NCBI GenBank assembly: GCA_003150235.1 | Contig: QAMW01000004.1 | Span: forward strand, 1-22,227 | Length of the DNA stretch: 22,227 bases | From: Bacteroidales bacterium | Lineage (GTDB): Bacteria > Bacteroidota > Bacteroidia > Bacteroidales > Muribaculaceae | Direction: 5' to 3' | Shown: positions 15,205 through 22,227 of the stretch, one piece after another | How the letters are laid out: each line of letters begins with the position of its first letter | How positions within the stretch are numbered: the stretch's first letter is position 1 | Program-made: the position numbers and the translations under genes | The notes under the pieces: generated by a model | Told to the model about the DNA's origin: nothing | Databases searched by the model: none | The model's input: the letters and a program-made list of their open reading frames with translations, nothing else

Positions 15205-15486
15205 AATGTCACTAAATTAAGGATTTTGCCCGGAATGGGCAAGATAGAGTTAACCGCGGGTAGCCCCGAAGTGGGCACCCGTGGAAAGCGATACCACCAC
15301 AACAACGCAACCCTGAAACGGGTTGCATAAATATATGCTAATCAAGCGTCTATGCAACCCGTTTCGGGGTAGAGTCTATGGAGAGAGGAGCTTGAGCCAA
15401 GGGTATGCCTCCGGCATTACCCGCGGTAAACGATATGAATCCCCTTTCGGCGATTTATGGCTCCCTGCGCCTTAAGTCAGGACATT
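15205..15486. mobile_element. 282-bp noncoding hairpin-rich insertion between 12-bp direct repeats
   Basis: GAATGGAAGTTC occurs at 15193-15204 and again at 15487-15498. Removing the interval and one copy restores a TGGAAG-loop hairpin, GCGAA-TGGAAG-TTCGC, like the two intact ones at 15832-15905. The interval has worn inverted ends (AATGTC ... GACATT, and TTAAGG ... CCTTAA just inside). It holds hairpins TTGCCC/GGGCAA at 15226-15242, arms at 15315-15329 and 15351-15365 (15 bp perfect), and ACCGCGGGTA paired with TACCCGCGGT across most of its length. No reading frame of note is present. It looks like a dispersed, non-autonomous element; whether it moved by transposition is inference. Confidence 0.55.
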
Positions 15487-15608
15487 GAATGGAAGTTCGC
15501 GCGCCACACAAAATCCCGAAAAAAAGTTAAAATGCACCCCCGAAATCATTTTAAATGTTAAACAAATGTTAAAATGGGGGGGGGTATTTTCTCTTATTAA
15601 AATGTATG
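15487..15608. other. G9 homopolymer tract with flanking inverted repeat
   Basis: Nine Gs lie at 15576-15584, just before the -33 region of the promoter at 15609-15616. CATTTTAA (15547-15554) and TTAAAATG (15569-15576) are inverted arms, and CCCCC at 15537-15541 could pair with the G tract. G tracts this long can vary in length by slippage. Otherwise this stretch is AT-rich and without a gene. Confidence 0.6.
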
Positions 15609-15616
15609 TATTTTTG
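15609..15616 (+). promoter_or_regulatory. -7 box of a solitary plus-strand promoter
   Basis: TATTTTTG fits TAnnTTTG; TTTT at 15587-15590 sits 18 bp upstream as a weak -33. No gene follows on this strand, only the terminator at 15677-15718. Confidence 0.5.
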
Positions 15617-15621
15617 CAAAA

Positions 15622-15718
15622 AAAACATCATATTTAATACTTAAATATACCGTAAATTTTTAAACACACACATTTTAAGTTGAGGCAGCCGATTCCGCTG
15701 CCTCAACTTTCCTTTTCT
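15622..15718 (+). ncRNA. Candidate small RNA between a solitary promoter and terminator
   Basis: If the -7 box at 15609-15616 is active, transcription would begin near 15622 and stop at the strong hairpin at 15677-15709, giving about 95 nt. The 5' part is AT-rich and unstructured, without an ATG. No protein-coding gene is on this strand nearby, so the transcript would be stand-alone. No known RNA family is recognised. The ends are estimates. Confidence 0.4.
15677..15718 (+). terminator. Rho-independent terminator, 13-bp perfect stem
   Basis: AAGTTGAGGCAGC, loop CGATTCC, GCTGCCTCAACTT, then TCCTTTTC. The T-rich side is on the plus strand, and on the minus strand no T run follows, so it acts on plus-strand transcripts. 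Confidence 0.8.
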
Positions 15719-15739
15719 ATATCGCCAAACCAAATGAAA

Positions 15740-15946
15740 GATGATTCCCTGCGGGAGAGAATCATCAATCTTACTCCGGGAAACTCGCCTTGTATCTTTT
15801 CTCCATCTGTATCTCCGTGCCCATTAGCTTCGGGCGAGCTTCCACTCGCCCCTACAATGGTTTGCAAATCACCGCGTAGCTGTAGGGGCTGCTGGAAGGC
15901 AGCCCGCTATAAACCATAGCTGAATGTTTCCCGTCAGGGAATCATC
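15740..15946. repeat. Nested inverted-repeat element with two TGGAAG-loop hairpins
   Basis: The outer arms GATGATTCCCTG (15740-15751) and CAGGGAATCATC (15935-15946) are perfect inverted copies. Inside, ATGGTTT (15857-15863) pairs with AAACCAT (15911-15917) and CCCCTACA (15849-15856) with TGTAGGGG (15881-15888). The hairpins are GGGCGAG-CTTCCA-CTCGCCC (15832-15851, loop TGGAAG on the other strand) and GGGCTGC-TGGAAG-GCAGCCC (15886-15905). The second copy of the 23-bp direct repeat is at 15867-15889. No gene is present. Confidence 0.75.
15867..15889. repeat. 23-bp direct repeat, copy 2
   Basis: Exact copy of 15170-15192, placed at the left flank of the 15886-15905 hairpin. Confidence 0.85.
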
Positions 15947-15960
15947 TTAATGCTCCAATA

Positions 15961-15992
15961 AAAGAGAGGCTATGACTTCGCGTCATAGCCTC
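15961..15992 (-). terminator. Terminator after the secreted Por-tail protein gene
   Basis: An 11-bp perfect stem, GAGGCTATGAC and GTCATAGCCTC (15966-15976, 15982-15992), with a 5-nt loop. On the minus strand it is followed by TCTCTTTTATT. It lies about 40 bp past the stop of the 16031-17179 gene. Confidence 0.75.
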
Positions 15993-16030
15993 CTTTCGGG
16001 TTTGTCTAAAAATGAAAAAGCTCTCGATGC

Positions 16031-17179
16031 TTATTTGCCGATAAATACTTTTTTATGATTGATAATGTATATGCCGGGCGCGAGATTGCTGGTGCTGTTT
16101 GTGTCGCCGACCTTCACGCCTAACATATTATATACGTCATATACGCTCTTTTCGGCGGTCACGGAGTCTATGCCGGCTTCGGGAGGCAGGTTTTCAAGAT
16201 AAGTCTTGTACTCATCCTCGGTCATGGTCTGCAGTGTCTCGGCGCAGCCCTGCGGCACGGTCAGATACGACTTGTTTCTCGGAAGCAGCTCGATGTCGGA
16301 AGTCACAAATCCGAGCTTGCCGTCGGCAAGTATCGCCGGTATGCGCATCGTGGCAGGGTCGTAGGCTACCGCACTGTAATGCTTGAAAGCCGTATTCTCG
16401 AAATATACACCTTTAAGGCAGTTGCCGGAAAGGGTAGCCGAAGCGGTACCACCTATGTCAAGGCGGTTGTCGGCGGCGTTAGCCCCGTTACACTTGATGA
16501 TGAGCGGAGTGCCTGCGGGTATTGTCCCTGAGGTCTCTTTCACCACGGCGATACCATGCTTGGCGTCGACATGCGACACATAGAGAGCCGTCATGCCGGG
16601 CGATGAGAAAGAGTAGGGGAACGCTGCATAAAACGGTTCATACCATCCGTCGGCTCCTTCGAGGCTCGGGGTGATGCCGAAATGGTTGTCGCCCGAGGTT
16701 TCGATTTTTTCAAGATGCCAGTAGCGCCATTTACCCTCTCCGCTGTCGCCGAGCACACCCCTGTCCTGGGTCTCGCTGCGCTCTCCGTCACAGAGATATT
16801 TGGTCATGCCGCTCTTGGAGGCATAAAGCATATATGTGTCGGGCTCTGACTTTATTTCGTAGAGCTTTACGTAATAGTCGATAATTTGGTGGATGCCTGT
16901 GCCTTGTGCGGTGACATCATACTGGCTATCTTCAATATGGTTGAAATATAGCACTGAGGCGGGGTCAGAGATAGTGTTTTCGTGACCTTTCCAAAGCTCT
17001 ATGGCATTGAGGTCGGCGGAAGTCGCGCCCCAGTCGAGATAGCCGTGATTGTCGATTACATAGACGTAGCGGCCGCTCATTACATTTTTTACGCGGTAAT
17101 ATCCGTCGGCGGGAAGTGCGGCTGATGCCGCGGTTGCAGATGTGAGGAGCAGGAGAGTGATGATTGGTGTTATTTTCAT
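16031..17179 (-). CDS. Secreted protein with Por-like C-terminal tail, function unknown
   Basis: A 382-residue exported protein with signal MKITPIITLLLLTSATAASA then ALPADG. The N-terminal part opens GYYRVKNVMSGRYVYVID, a motif seen in beta-trefoil-like (ricin-type) domains of Bacteroidales secreted proteins. A middle region (about 190-300) resembles beta-sandwich modules common in Prevotella and Muribaculaceae. The last 40 residues, VYDVYNMLGVKVGD ... LAPGIYIINHKKVFIGK, look like a T9SS-type sorting tail, though a shorter one than usual. No catalytic motif is recognised; carbohydrate binding is a guess. It lies 81 bp past the OmpA gene. Confidence 0.82.
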   Translation of the reverse strand: MKITPIITLLLLTSATAASAALPADGYYRVKNVMSGRYVYVIDNHGYLDWGATSADLNAIELWKGHENTISDPASVLYFNHIEDSQYDVTAQGTGIHQIIDYYVKLYEIKSEPDTYMLYASKSGMTKYLCDGERSETQDRGVLGDSGEGKWRYWHLEKIETSGDNHFGITPSLEGADGWYEPFYAAFPYSFSSPGMTALYVSHVDAKHGIAVVKETSGTIPAGTPLIIKCNGANAADNRLDIGGTASATLSGNCLKGVYFENTAFKHYSAVAYDPATMRIPAILADGKLGFVTSDIELLPRNKSYLTVPQGCAETLQTMTEDEYKTYLENLPPEAGIDSVTAEKSVYDVYNMLGVKVGDTNSTSNLAPGIYIINHKKVFIGK

Positions 17180-17216
17180 CAGACCGGATAATTGTGGTTT
17201 ATTATTAATAAATAGT

Positions 17217-17250
17217 CAAGACAGCCGGTCGCGGTAGGCCGGCTGTCTTG
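17217..17250 (-). terminator. Hairpin terminator after the OmpA-family gene
   Basis: A 12-bp perfect stem, CAAGACAGCCGG and CCGGCTGTCTTG, with a 10-nt loop, ten bases past the OmpA stop. On the minus strand an AT-rich run (ACTATTTATTAATAA) follows rather than pure T, so some read-through into the 16031-17179 gene is likely. Confidence 0.65.
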
Positions 17251-17260
17251 TAGTTTATGA

Positions 17261-18379
17261 TTAGTCTTCCGTGATACATACTGCGACACGGTTGAGTACC
17301 GGGTCGGTAAACGGAGGAGTTGCAGTCTCCGACATGCCTGCTGCCTTGATGCGGTCGGCGGCGATACCGAACTTGTCGGTGAGAGCCTTTGCCACTGCGT
17401 TGGCGCGCTTCTCGGCAAGCTGCATGTTGAGGCGGAGTGAGCCGGTGCCCTTGTCGGCATAGCCGGTGATGTTCACCTTTGCATTCGGGTTTGCCTTGAG
17501 ATATTCGGCGATAGCCTTCACTTTCTCCATCTCATATACGGAGATGTTGGTGTGAGAGATGGTGAAGAAGATGTCGCGGGTGATCGGTTCCTGTACCTCC
17601 TTGACTACTTCAACCTTAGTCGGTACCTCTACGATCTTCTCGACAATCTTTTCCTCTACTACCACTGCGGGAGCTACAACTGCTTTCTTACGCTTGCTGT
17701 GGCTCTTGCCGAAGGTGTACTTAACGCCTACAAGACCGTTGAAATACCAGTCGCTGTTGCCGGCGCGCTTAGAGTTGTAGCCGTCGGGGAGGGTGTTTGC
17801 CTGAAGTTCAAGACCTACCTTCCATGCCTCGGCAACGCGGAAGTCGATGCTGGCACCCATGCGGAACACGAAGCGAGCCTTTGTGCCGGTCCAGTTGTTG
17901 CGGAGCACCTGGAAGCCTGCTGCCTTGCTCAGTTCATCATTGATGCGGTTAGCCTCCTTGTTCTTGTAGCCAATGTTCACACCGATACCGGCGAGCACAT
18001 TGACGTCAACAAGACGGTTGGGGTTGAAGCCGCCGATAAGATTGGTGAGGTTGAATGTACCGTCAATCATAGGGGCGATATAGTTCCATTTCCAGTTGTG
18101 GCGACCCTGGAAGTCGATTGATGCCTTGCTCTGCCAGCTATTGAGCGACAGACGTGCACCAAACAGGTCGGTAAACTGATAGCCTGCGGCAAGCTGTGCG
18201 TTCGGGGCAAGAAGATCACCGAATTTGTTTTCACCGAGAGTCTCCTGTATGCCGAACTGTACCTGCCCGTACCAGTGGGGGTTGAATACATATTCGTATT
18301 CTTCCACCGGTTCCTGGGCTGTGGCGGCGAGTCCTGAAAGGACCAGCGCCGCCGTCAGCAATGTTTTCTTTATAGTCAT
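17261..18379 (-). CDS. OmpA family outer-membrane protein
   Basis: A 372-residue outer-membrane protein. After signal MTIKKTLLTAALVLSGLAATAQ, residues of about 30-225 form a beta-barrel-like region with alternating aromatic/polar strands (HWYGQVQFGIQ, YNSKRAGNSDWYFNGLVGVKY). A Val/Lys/Glu-rich linker follows, then the peptidoglycan-binding OmpA domain from about 260: NVNITGYADKGTG is the sequence family region (visible as VNITGYADKGTGS) and EKRANAVAKALTDK, ending LNRVAVCITED. The conserved Asp and Arg that bind diaminopimelate are at YAD and NRV. It follows the large lipoprotein gene by 28 bp and is likely co-transcribed with it; such proteins are usually among the most abundant of the cell. 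Confidence 0.93.
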   Translation of the reverse strand: MTIKKTLLTAALVLSGLAATAQEPVEEYEYVFNPHWYGQVQFGIQETLGENKFGDLLAPNAQLAAGYQFTDLFGARLSLNSWQSKASIDFQGRHNWKWNYIAPMIDGTFNLTNLIGGFNPNRLVDVNVLAGIGVNIGYKNKEANRINDELSKAAGFQVLRNNWTGTKARFVFRMGASIDFRVAEAWKVGLELQANTLPDGYNSKRAGNSDWYFNGLVGVKYTFGKSHSKRKKAVVAPAVVVEEKIVEKIVEVPTKVEVVKEVQEPITRDIFFTISHTNISVYEMEKVKAIAEYLKANPNAKVNITGYADKGTGSLRLNMQLAEKRANAVAKALTDKFGIAADRIKAAGMSETATPPFTDPVLNRVAVCITED

Positions 18380-18407
18380 TGTATTTGAAATTCTTTAATG
18401 AGTCGGT

Positions 18408-20960
18408 TTATTTTACCATGATATAGAACTTACGGGTAGATGTCACACCGTGGTAGTCAAGTGATGAGTACACGATTTCGTAGGTGTAGCCCTTTGTAAG
18501 CTTCAGAGCGACATCAGTGTAGTTACCGGGGAATACGGTGTTGAGGAGACCTGCCTTGTCGTTGGCTGCCTTGGTGAGGGCCTCGTTGGTTACACCGGTC
18601 TTGTTATCATAAACCTTGGTGACTGCTACATACTTCTTGAACGAAGGTGCGATCATGTCGTATGTGTAGCTGGTCGGGTGAAGGGTGATACCGTCACCAC
18701 CGTTGAGCTCGAGGGTAGTAGGTGCTACGGAAGAGTTGCTGACCTGGTGGAAAGCTCCGTCATTTGCGCTGTAAAGCATGGTCACCTGGAGATAGTGGTT
18801 AGGATCCTCGATAAAGCGGTTGATGCGGTTAAGGAAGCTGTTAGCCTTGTCGATATAATTGTTGACAGTGCCGAGGTAGCCGTTGACCTTATTCTGGATT
18901 TCAGTTACGATGTTGTTAAACTGGGTTTCGATATTGGTCTTCAACTTATCCATCTCTGTGTTGATCTGGCTGTTGATCTTTTTGGCAACTTCACCGATAG
19001 CCTTCTTGAAAGCGTCGTTAATTGCTTCATTCTGTGTCTGCAGAGCGTTGCTTATCGCGGTTGACAGAGCACCTTCAAGTGAAGTGAAATCAGTTGCCTT
19101 TACAGTCTGCTCTTTGATTACACCTATTATCTCAGATGTTTGTACACCGTTGACTACCTTATATACATTAGTTTCGGGGATTTTTACTTCGATTACAGTA
19201 CCGTCAGGAATATCCACGGTGATGTCACCGAATGAGAAGCCAAGATTAACATCATCGAAATTGAATTTAAATTCCGGCATGGTGATAGTCAGCTTGCTGT
19301 CGAGTGTGAAGTCCTCAATCGGGGAGATTGTGGGCAGCGGCTTGAAGTGACGACCATAGAGGAACTTGTAGCTCAACGGCTTGAAGGTAGTAGCTGCAAG
19401 ACCGAACTCAGAGAAGGTAGCGTCCTTGATAGTTTCAGTTTCACCGGTGGGGTTACCTTCTTCATCGAGAATAGCCTGCTCATATTCCCAGCCTGCCTTT
19501 ACGCCGGTAGCTTCAATCTTGTTGTTGAACTGACCGTAAATAAGTTTAGCTACTTGTGCAAGGTCACTCAGAGTGTGGTTTTTGAGAAGATCCTCAACCT
19601 CGCTTTCAAAGTTACCGCCAAGTGTAAGTTTTATCTTGTCGATGTCGGCAACGGGGAGGGTAGCATCAGCTACGTAAAGTGAGGGAAGAGTCGGGTCAGC
19701 AGCACGTCCGCCGAAGCCAAACTTCAACACTTCGTCGCTCTTTACAAGCTCTGACAGTTTTACGGAAGAAGCTACGCCCTGGCTGTTGACCATCTCAAAT
19801 TTTGCGCCTTCAAGATCAACACCTGCGGGATTGACTGTCATGTAGACAGAACCGAGCTTGAGGTTGCCGTCTTCTGCTCCAAGATATCCGTTAAAATTCT
19901 CAGTGCTTATGCCAAGAAGGTTCTGGTCGGCAGCGCTGATTACGAGGTTATTATTGTATTCAGTAGCTGAGCTGTTGACGGGAGGGAAGTTTACGTTGGA
20001 AGCTTCACCGAAGTAAGATACAAGCATCTTTGAGTTGACATCAAGCGGAAGGTTCATTTTTCCGAATACGGGGTTTTTGACCTGCTGAATCTCGATGCTG
20101 GTGATAAGATGGTTGAGCTTGCCTGTCATTGCGTCAAGCTGTGCGGTAATCTTTTCGATTTTCTTCTCAACGGTTTCTACACGTGTAGTAAGTGTGGCTA
20201 CTGCCGCTGTTGCTTTATCTGCAGCATCTTTAGCTGTGTTTGCGGTGGCTGCTGCAGTAGTGGCTTTGCTCTTTGCCTCATCGGCAGTAGCTTTTGCTGC
20301 AGCTGCATCGTCAACTGCTTGTTTCATCAAGCCTTGAATCTTGGTCAAATCAAATGTGCCGTCAGCGTTCTCATAGCCTTTAAGGAGGGCTTGCAATATG
20401 GCAAGATTCTCGTTTGCCTGCTTGTCAGCGTTGATTGCTTTTTGGAGCACTTGGGGAAGAGTCTGATTGTCATGATCCTTCAACCACTGGGCTACCTCAT
20501 CCAAGCCCGGAATTTCTGTGATATTGGTGTTGTTGAGTGCTGCCAATGCAGTTTCAAGAGCCACAAAACGCTCACCGATGGTATTGTATTCAGTGTTGGT
20601 TCCGTCAGGGTTTGCCTTCGTGAGCGCGCTGTTAATCTGCGCGAGATACCATAAAAGTGTCTCGTTTCTGCCAGCTGACTTAACATAATCGTTCAGCGTC
20701 TTTTCGAAGTCTTTTTTCAAAAGACATTCTTTCCATTTTGCATCGCAATCCTGCTGGCATTTTTTCTGAGCTTCTTCAAGAGCCTTTTGTGCTGTTTTGA
20801 GAGCCTCGATGTCGGCATTTACCTTCTGGTCGAGGGTCGCGTTTTCGTCTCTCAGTTGTGCATAAAGATCCTCGTCAGTGTCCTTACATGAGGTCACCGA
20901 CATGGCACTACCGATGGCAAGTGATGCCACCAATAATCCATTGAGTAATTTTCGGTTCAT
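18408..20960 (-). CDS. Large coiled-coil lipoprotein of the cell surface
   Basis: An 850-residue lipoprotein with signal MNRKLLNGLLVASLAIGSAM and lipobox VTSC (Cys25). A charged helical segment (about 30-95) with extra cysteines (KCQQDCDAKWKECLL) precedes an Ala/Thr/Lys/Asp-rich coiled coil at about 215-285. A long beta-rich middle domain (about 300-600) follows, then a second helical/coiled segment at about 620-715 (NSQINTEMDKLKTNIETQF) and a C-terminal beta domain (HPTSYTYDMIAPSFKKYVAV). I do not recognise a named function; S-layer or fibre-like surface proteins of Bacteroidales have similar makeup. It is likely the first gene of an operon with OmpA. An IS630 element starts 153 bp upstream, within the promoter region. 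Confidence 0.87.
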   Translation of the reverse strand: MNRKLLNGLLVASLAIGSAMSVTSCKDTDEDLYAQLRDENATLDQKVNADIEALKTAQKALEEAQKKCQQDCDAKWKECLLKKDFEKTLNDYVKSAGRNETLLWYLAQINSALTKANPDGTNTEYNTIGERFVALETALAALNNTNITEIPGLDEVAQWLKDHDNQTLPQVLQKAINADKQANENLAILQALLKGYENADGTFDLTKIQGLMKQAVDDAAAAKATADEAKSKATTAAATANTAKDAADKATAAVATLTTRVETVEKKIEKITAQLDAMTGKLNHLITSIEIQQVKNPVFGKMNLPLDVNSKMLVSYFGEASNVNFPPVNSSATEYNNNLVISAADQNLLGISTENFNGYLGAEDGNLKLGSVYMTVNPAGVDLEGAKFEMVNSQGVASSVKLSELVKSDEVLKFGFGGRAADPTLPSLYVADATLPVADIDKIKLTLGGNFESEVEDLLKNHTLSDLAQVAKLIYGQFNNKIEATGVKAGWEYEQAILDEEGNPTGETETIKDATFSEFGLAATTFKPLSYKFLYGRHFKPLPTISPIEDFTLDSKLTITMPEFKFNFDDVNLGFSFGDITVDIPDGTVIEVKIPETNVYKVVNGVQTSEIIGVIKEQTVKATDFTSLEGALSTAISNALQTQNEAINDAFKKAIGEVAKKINSQINTEMDKLKTNIETQFNNIVTEIQNKVNGYLGTVNNYIDKANSFLNRINRFIEDPNHYLQVTMLYSANDGAFHQVSNSSVAPTTLELNGGDGITLHPTSYTYDMIAPSFKKYVAVTKVYDNKTGVTNEALTKAANDKAGLLNTVFPGNYTDVALKLTKGYTYEIVYSSLDYHGVTSTRKFYIMVK

Positions 20961-21092
20961 TTACGTTTGTTAATTATTTGGTTGGTTAATACTTTTTCAA
21001 TATTTCCCTATTAAATAGTTGTGTGTGTGATATTCCCTCAGACCGAGTTACTCATGCAGGAGCGTTTGATGACCTTTAGGAAAAATCCGCTG

Positions 21093-21100
21093 CAAATTTA
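21093..21100 (-). promoter_or_regulatory. -7 box for the large surface lipoprotein gene
   Basis: On the minus strand this is TAAATTTG, a full match to TAnnTTTG, about 130 bp before the ATG at 20960. The expected -33 (21120-21125) lies inside the left end of the IS and has no TTTG. Confidence 0.55.
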
Positions 21101-21113
21101 ACAAAAAAAATCA

Positions 21114-21143
21114 TAAGTAGATGTTGAAAATTAGTTTATATCA
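21114..21143 (+). repeat. IS630 left terminal inverted repeat
   Basis: Imperfect 30-bp partner of 22198-22227, 22 of 30 identical, with TAAGTA exact at the tip. Confidence 0.8.
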
Positions 21144-21154
21144 AATTTTTTGCG

Positions 21155-21162
21155 TATCTTTG
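21155..21162 (+). promoter_or_regulatory. -7 box of the IS630 transposase
   Basis: TATCTTTG is a perfect Bacteroidetes -7 box. TTAG at 21131-21134, 20 bp upstream, is a weak -33 inside the left inverted repeat. Confidence 0.6.
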
Positions 21163-21187
21163 TGTGAACACATAAAGACACACAGCT

Positions 21188-22200
21188 ATCGCAAAAATCA
21201 AAGTTATACAACTGACAGACCAGCAACGTCTGCAACTGGAAGAGGGCTTTCGCCACGGCAAGAGCCACGCATACCGTATGCGCTGTCGCGCAGTACTTCT
21301 GAAATCCACCGGCCTGACCTCGAAACAGATTGGAGAACAGACCGAAATGACCCATATATCAGTCAATTCCTGGGTGAAACGCTTCGAGACAGAAGGCATC
21401 AAAGGCCTGGATACACGACCGGGGCGTGGTCGCAAACCGATAATGGATTGCTCAGACGAAGAAGCGGTACGCAGAGCCATAGAGAACGACAGGCAGAGCG
21501 TGAAGAAAGCGAAAGAGGCATGGCAGCAGGCTTCTGGGAAAGAAGCCTCCGAGAGTACCTTCAGGGCTTTTTTATCCGCCTTGGCGCGGGATATAGACGT
21601 ATAAGGAAACGTCCGAAGGGGAAACCCTCGCCGCAGCTCTACGAGTATAAGACCGAGAAGCTGCAAGAACTCGTACAACAGGAAAAAGACGGTCTGATCG
21701 ACCTTTATTATGGAGATGAAAGCCATATCTGCACTGAGGGATATGTGCCATACGGATGGCAGTTCCGCGGTGAAGATGTCTATATTCCATCTGAAAGAGG
21801 TCTGAGACTCAATATTTTCGGCATGATCGACCGCAATAATCAATATGAAGGATTCTCCACAACTGAGAATATGACCGCTGACAAGGTCGCCGACTTTATT
21901 GACCGACTTTCTCTCCGTATCCGTAGAAACACTTTTGTTGTCCTTGACAATGCAAGCATCCATAGATGCAAGCTCATGCGGGAACTCCGTCCGATCTGGG
22001 AGAAACGTGGATTGTATCTCTTTTTCCTCCCACCGTACAGTCCACATCTGAATATCGCCGAGACGCTCTGGAGAATCCTCAAGGGCAAATGGCTCAAACC
22101 TGCGGATTATTGTTCCACGGATTCCCTGCTCTATGCAACCAACCGTGCGTTGGCTGCACTTGGATCTGAACTCAATATCAAGTTTGCCCATGCAGCTTAG
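21188..22200 (+). CDS. IS630-family transposase, two frames joined by -1 frameshift
   Basis: The product is about 337 residues, the usual length for the family, but it lies in two frames. Frame one gives the helix-turn-helix part (STGLTSKQIGEQTEMTHISV, then RPGRGRKPI) and stops at 21604. Frame two gives the DDE catalytic part: YYGDESHIC (Asp codon 21715), VVLDNASIH (Asp 21946) and SPHLNIAETLW (Glu 22060), ending at 22200. The switch fits a -1 slip at TTTTTTA (21568-21574), giving the expected join into IRLGAGYRRIRKRPKG. Upstream of ATG 21278 the first frame stays open and family-like (KIKVIQLTDQQRLQLEEGF) back to ATC 21188, where family members would have ATG. Either a non-ATG start is used, or the start was lost. 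The plain frame-two reading from 21121 is a shadow in its first third. Confidence 0.85.
21568..21574 (+). promoter_or_regulatory. Slippery heptamer for -1 programmed frameshifting
   Basis: T TTT TTA is placed in the zero frame as X XXY YYZ (codons TTT 21569-21571 and TTA 21572-21574). A -1 slip here joins the HTH and DDE parts of the transposase. The zero-frame stop is 28 bp later. Confidence 0.75.
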
Positions 22201-22227
22201 TATAAAATAATTTTTACGACTTACTTA
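22198..22227 (-). repeat. IS630 right terminal inverted repeat
   Basis: Inverted partner of 21114-21143; it overlaps the transposase stop codon and reaches the last base of the window. Confidence 0.8.

Larger units (their letters stand above)
21114..22227 (+). mobile_element. Complete IS630-family insertion sequence
   Basis: The left end, TAAGTAGATGTTGAAAATTA (21114 onward), and the complement of the window's right edge, TAAGTAAGTCGTAAAAATTA, match at 22 of 30 bases when extended to 30 bp. Both begin with TA, the target duplicated by IS630-family elements, so the element proper is about 1.1 kb. It carries only the split transposase gene and its promoter. The right end coincides with the end of the window. 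Confidence 0.9.

Noticed and set aside
15115..15330. Small reading frames in the 15000-16000 region as genes
   Set aside because: They run through hairpin repeats, have no ribosome-binding context, and their sequence is explained by the repeats.
21121..21570. N-terminal part of the long frame from ATG 21121 as the true transposase start
   Set aside because: Its first ~150 residues have no family features, whereas the other frame encodes the expected HTH domain over the same bases.
21136..22191. Long minus-strand reading frame across the IS
   Set aside because: It is the antisense of the DDE domain; the conserved catalytic residues are on the plus strand.

Overview
The window looks like a chromosomal segment from a gut Bacteroidales, most plausibly Muribaculaceae or a close relative. 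The signs are repeated promoter boxes of the Bacteroidetes type (TAnnTTTG, once with TTTG 20 bp upstream), a BACON-GH5 lipoprotein, a Por-like C-terminal tail on a secreted protein, and many lipoproteins with a short signal and SC/AC/GC lipobox. The family-level assignment is inference; no rRNA or other taxonomic marker is present.

Layout. (1) 1-943: the distal part of a CRISPR array with 36-nt repeats and 29-30-nt spacers, ending in a degenerate repeat; no cas gene is in the window. (2) 1002-1768: a small plus-strand operon for a rhodanese lipoprotein and a YgbA-family cysteine-rich protein. (3) 1809-3095: a PLP-dependent, histidine-decarboxylase-like enzyme that unexpectedly carries a signal peptide. 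(4) 9697 down to 3146, minus strand: five overlapping genes, rimO - isochorismate synthase - SGNH hydrolase - SGNH hydrolase - MBOAT acyltransferase. The last three look like a cell-envelope O-acylation module. (5) 10822-9860: ftsY, whose promoter lies inside a long dyad. (6) 12483-10918: a BACON-GH5 lipoprotein with its own promoter. (7) 14940-12641: a three-gene operon (acidic-linker protein, rsmI, coiled-coil lipoprotein) with a textbook promoter and a 42-bp palindromic terminator.

(8) 15000-16030 holds no protein gene. It is dense in hairpin repeats: a two-hairpin element, several hairpins with a constant TGGAAG loop and variable stems, a 282-bp hairpin-rich insertion between 12-bp direct repeats, and an isolated promoter plus terminator that could make a ~95-nt RNA next to a G9 tract. 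(9) 20960-16031, minus strand: a large coiled-coil lipoprotein, an OmpA-family protein and a secreted protein, all envelope proteins. (10) 21114-22227: a complete IS630-family insertion sequence with 30-bp imperfect inverted repeats. Its transposase is split over two frames joined at a T TTT TTA slippery site and lacks an ATG start. The IS left end lies where the -33 element of the promoter of the large lipoprotein would be.

Most core genes (rimO, ftsY, rsmI) are ordinary. The unusual parts are the exported decarboxylase, the MBOAT/double-SGNH module fused to a housekeeping operon, the covarying hairpin repeats with the candidate RNA, and the IS next to the lipoprotein promoter.
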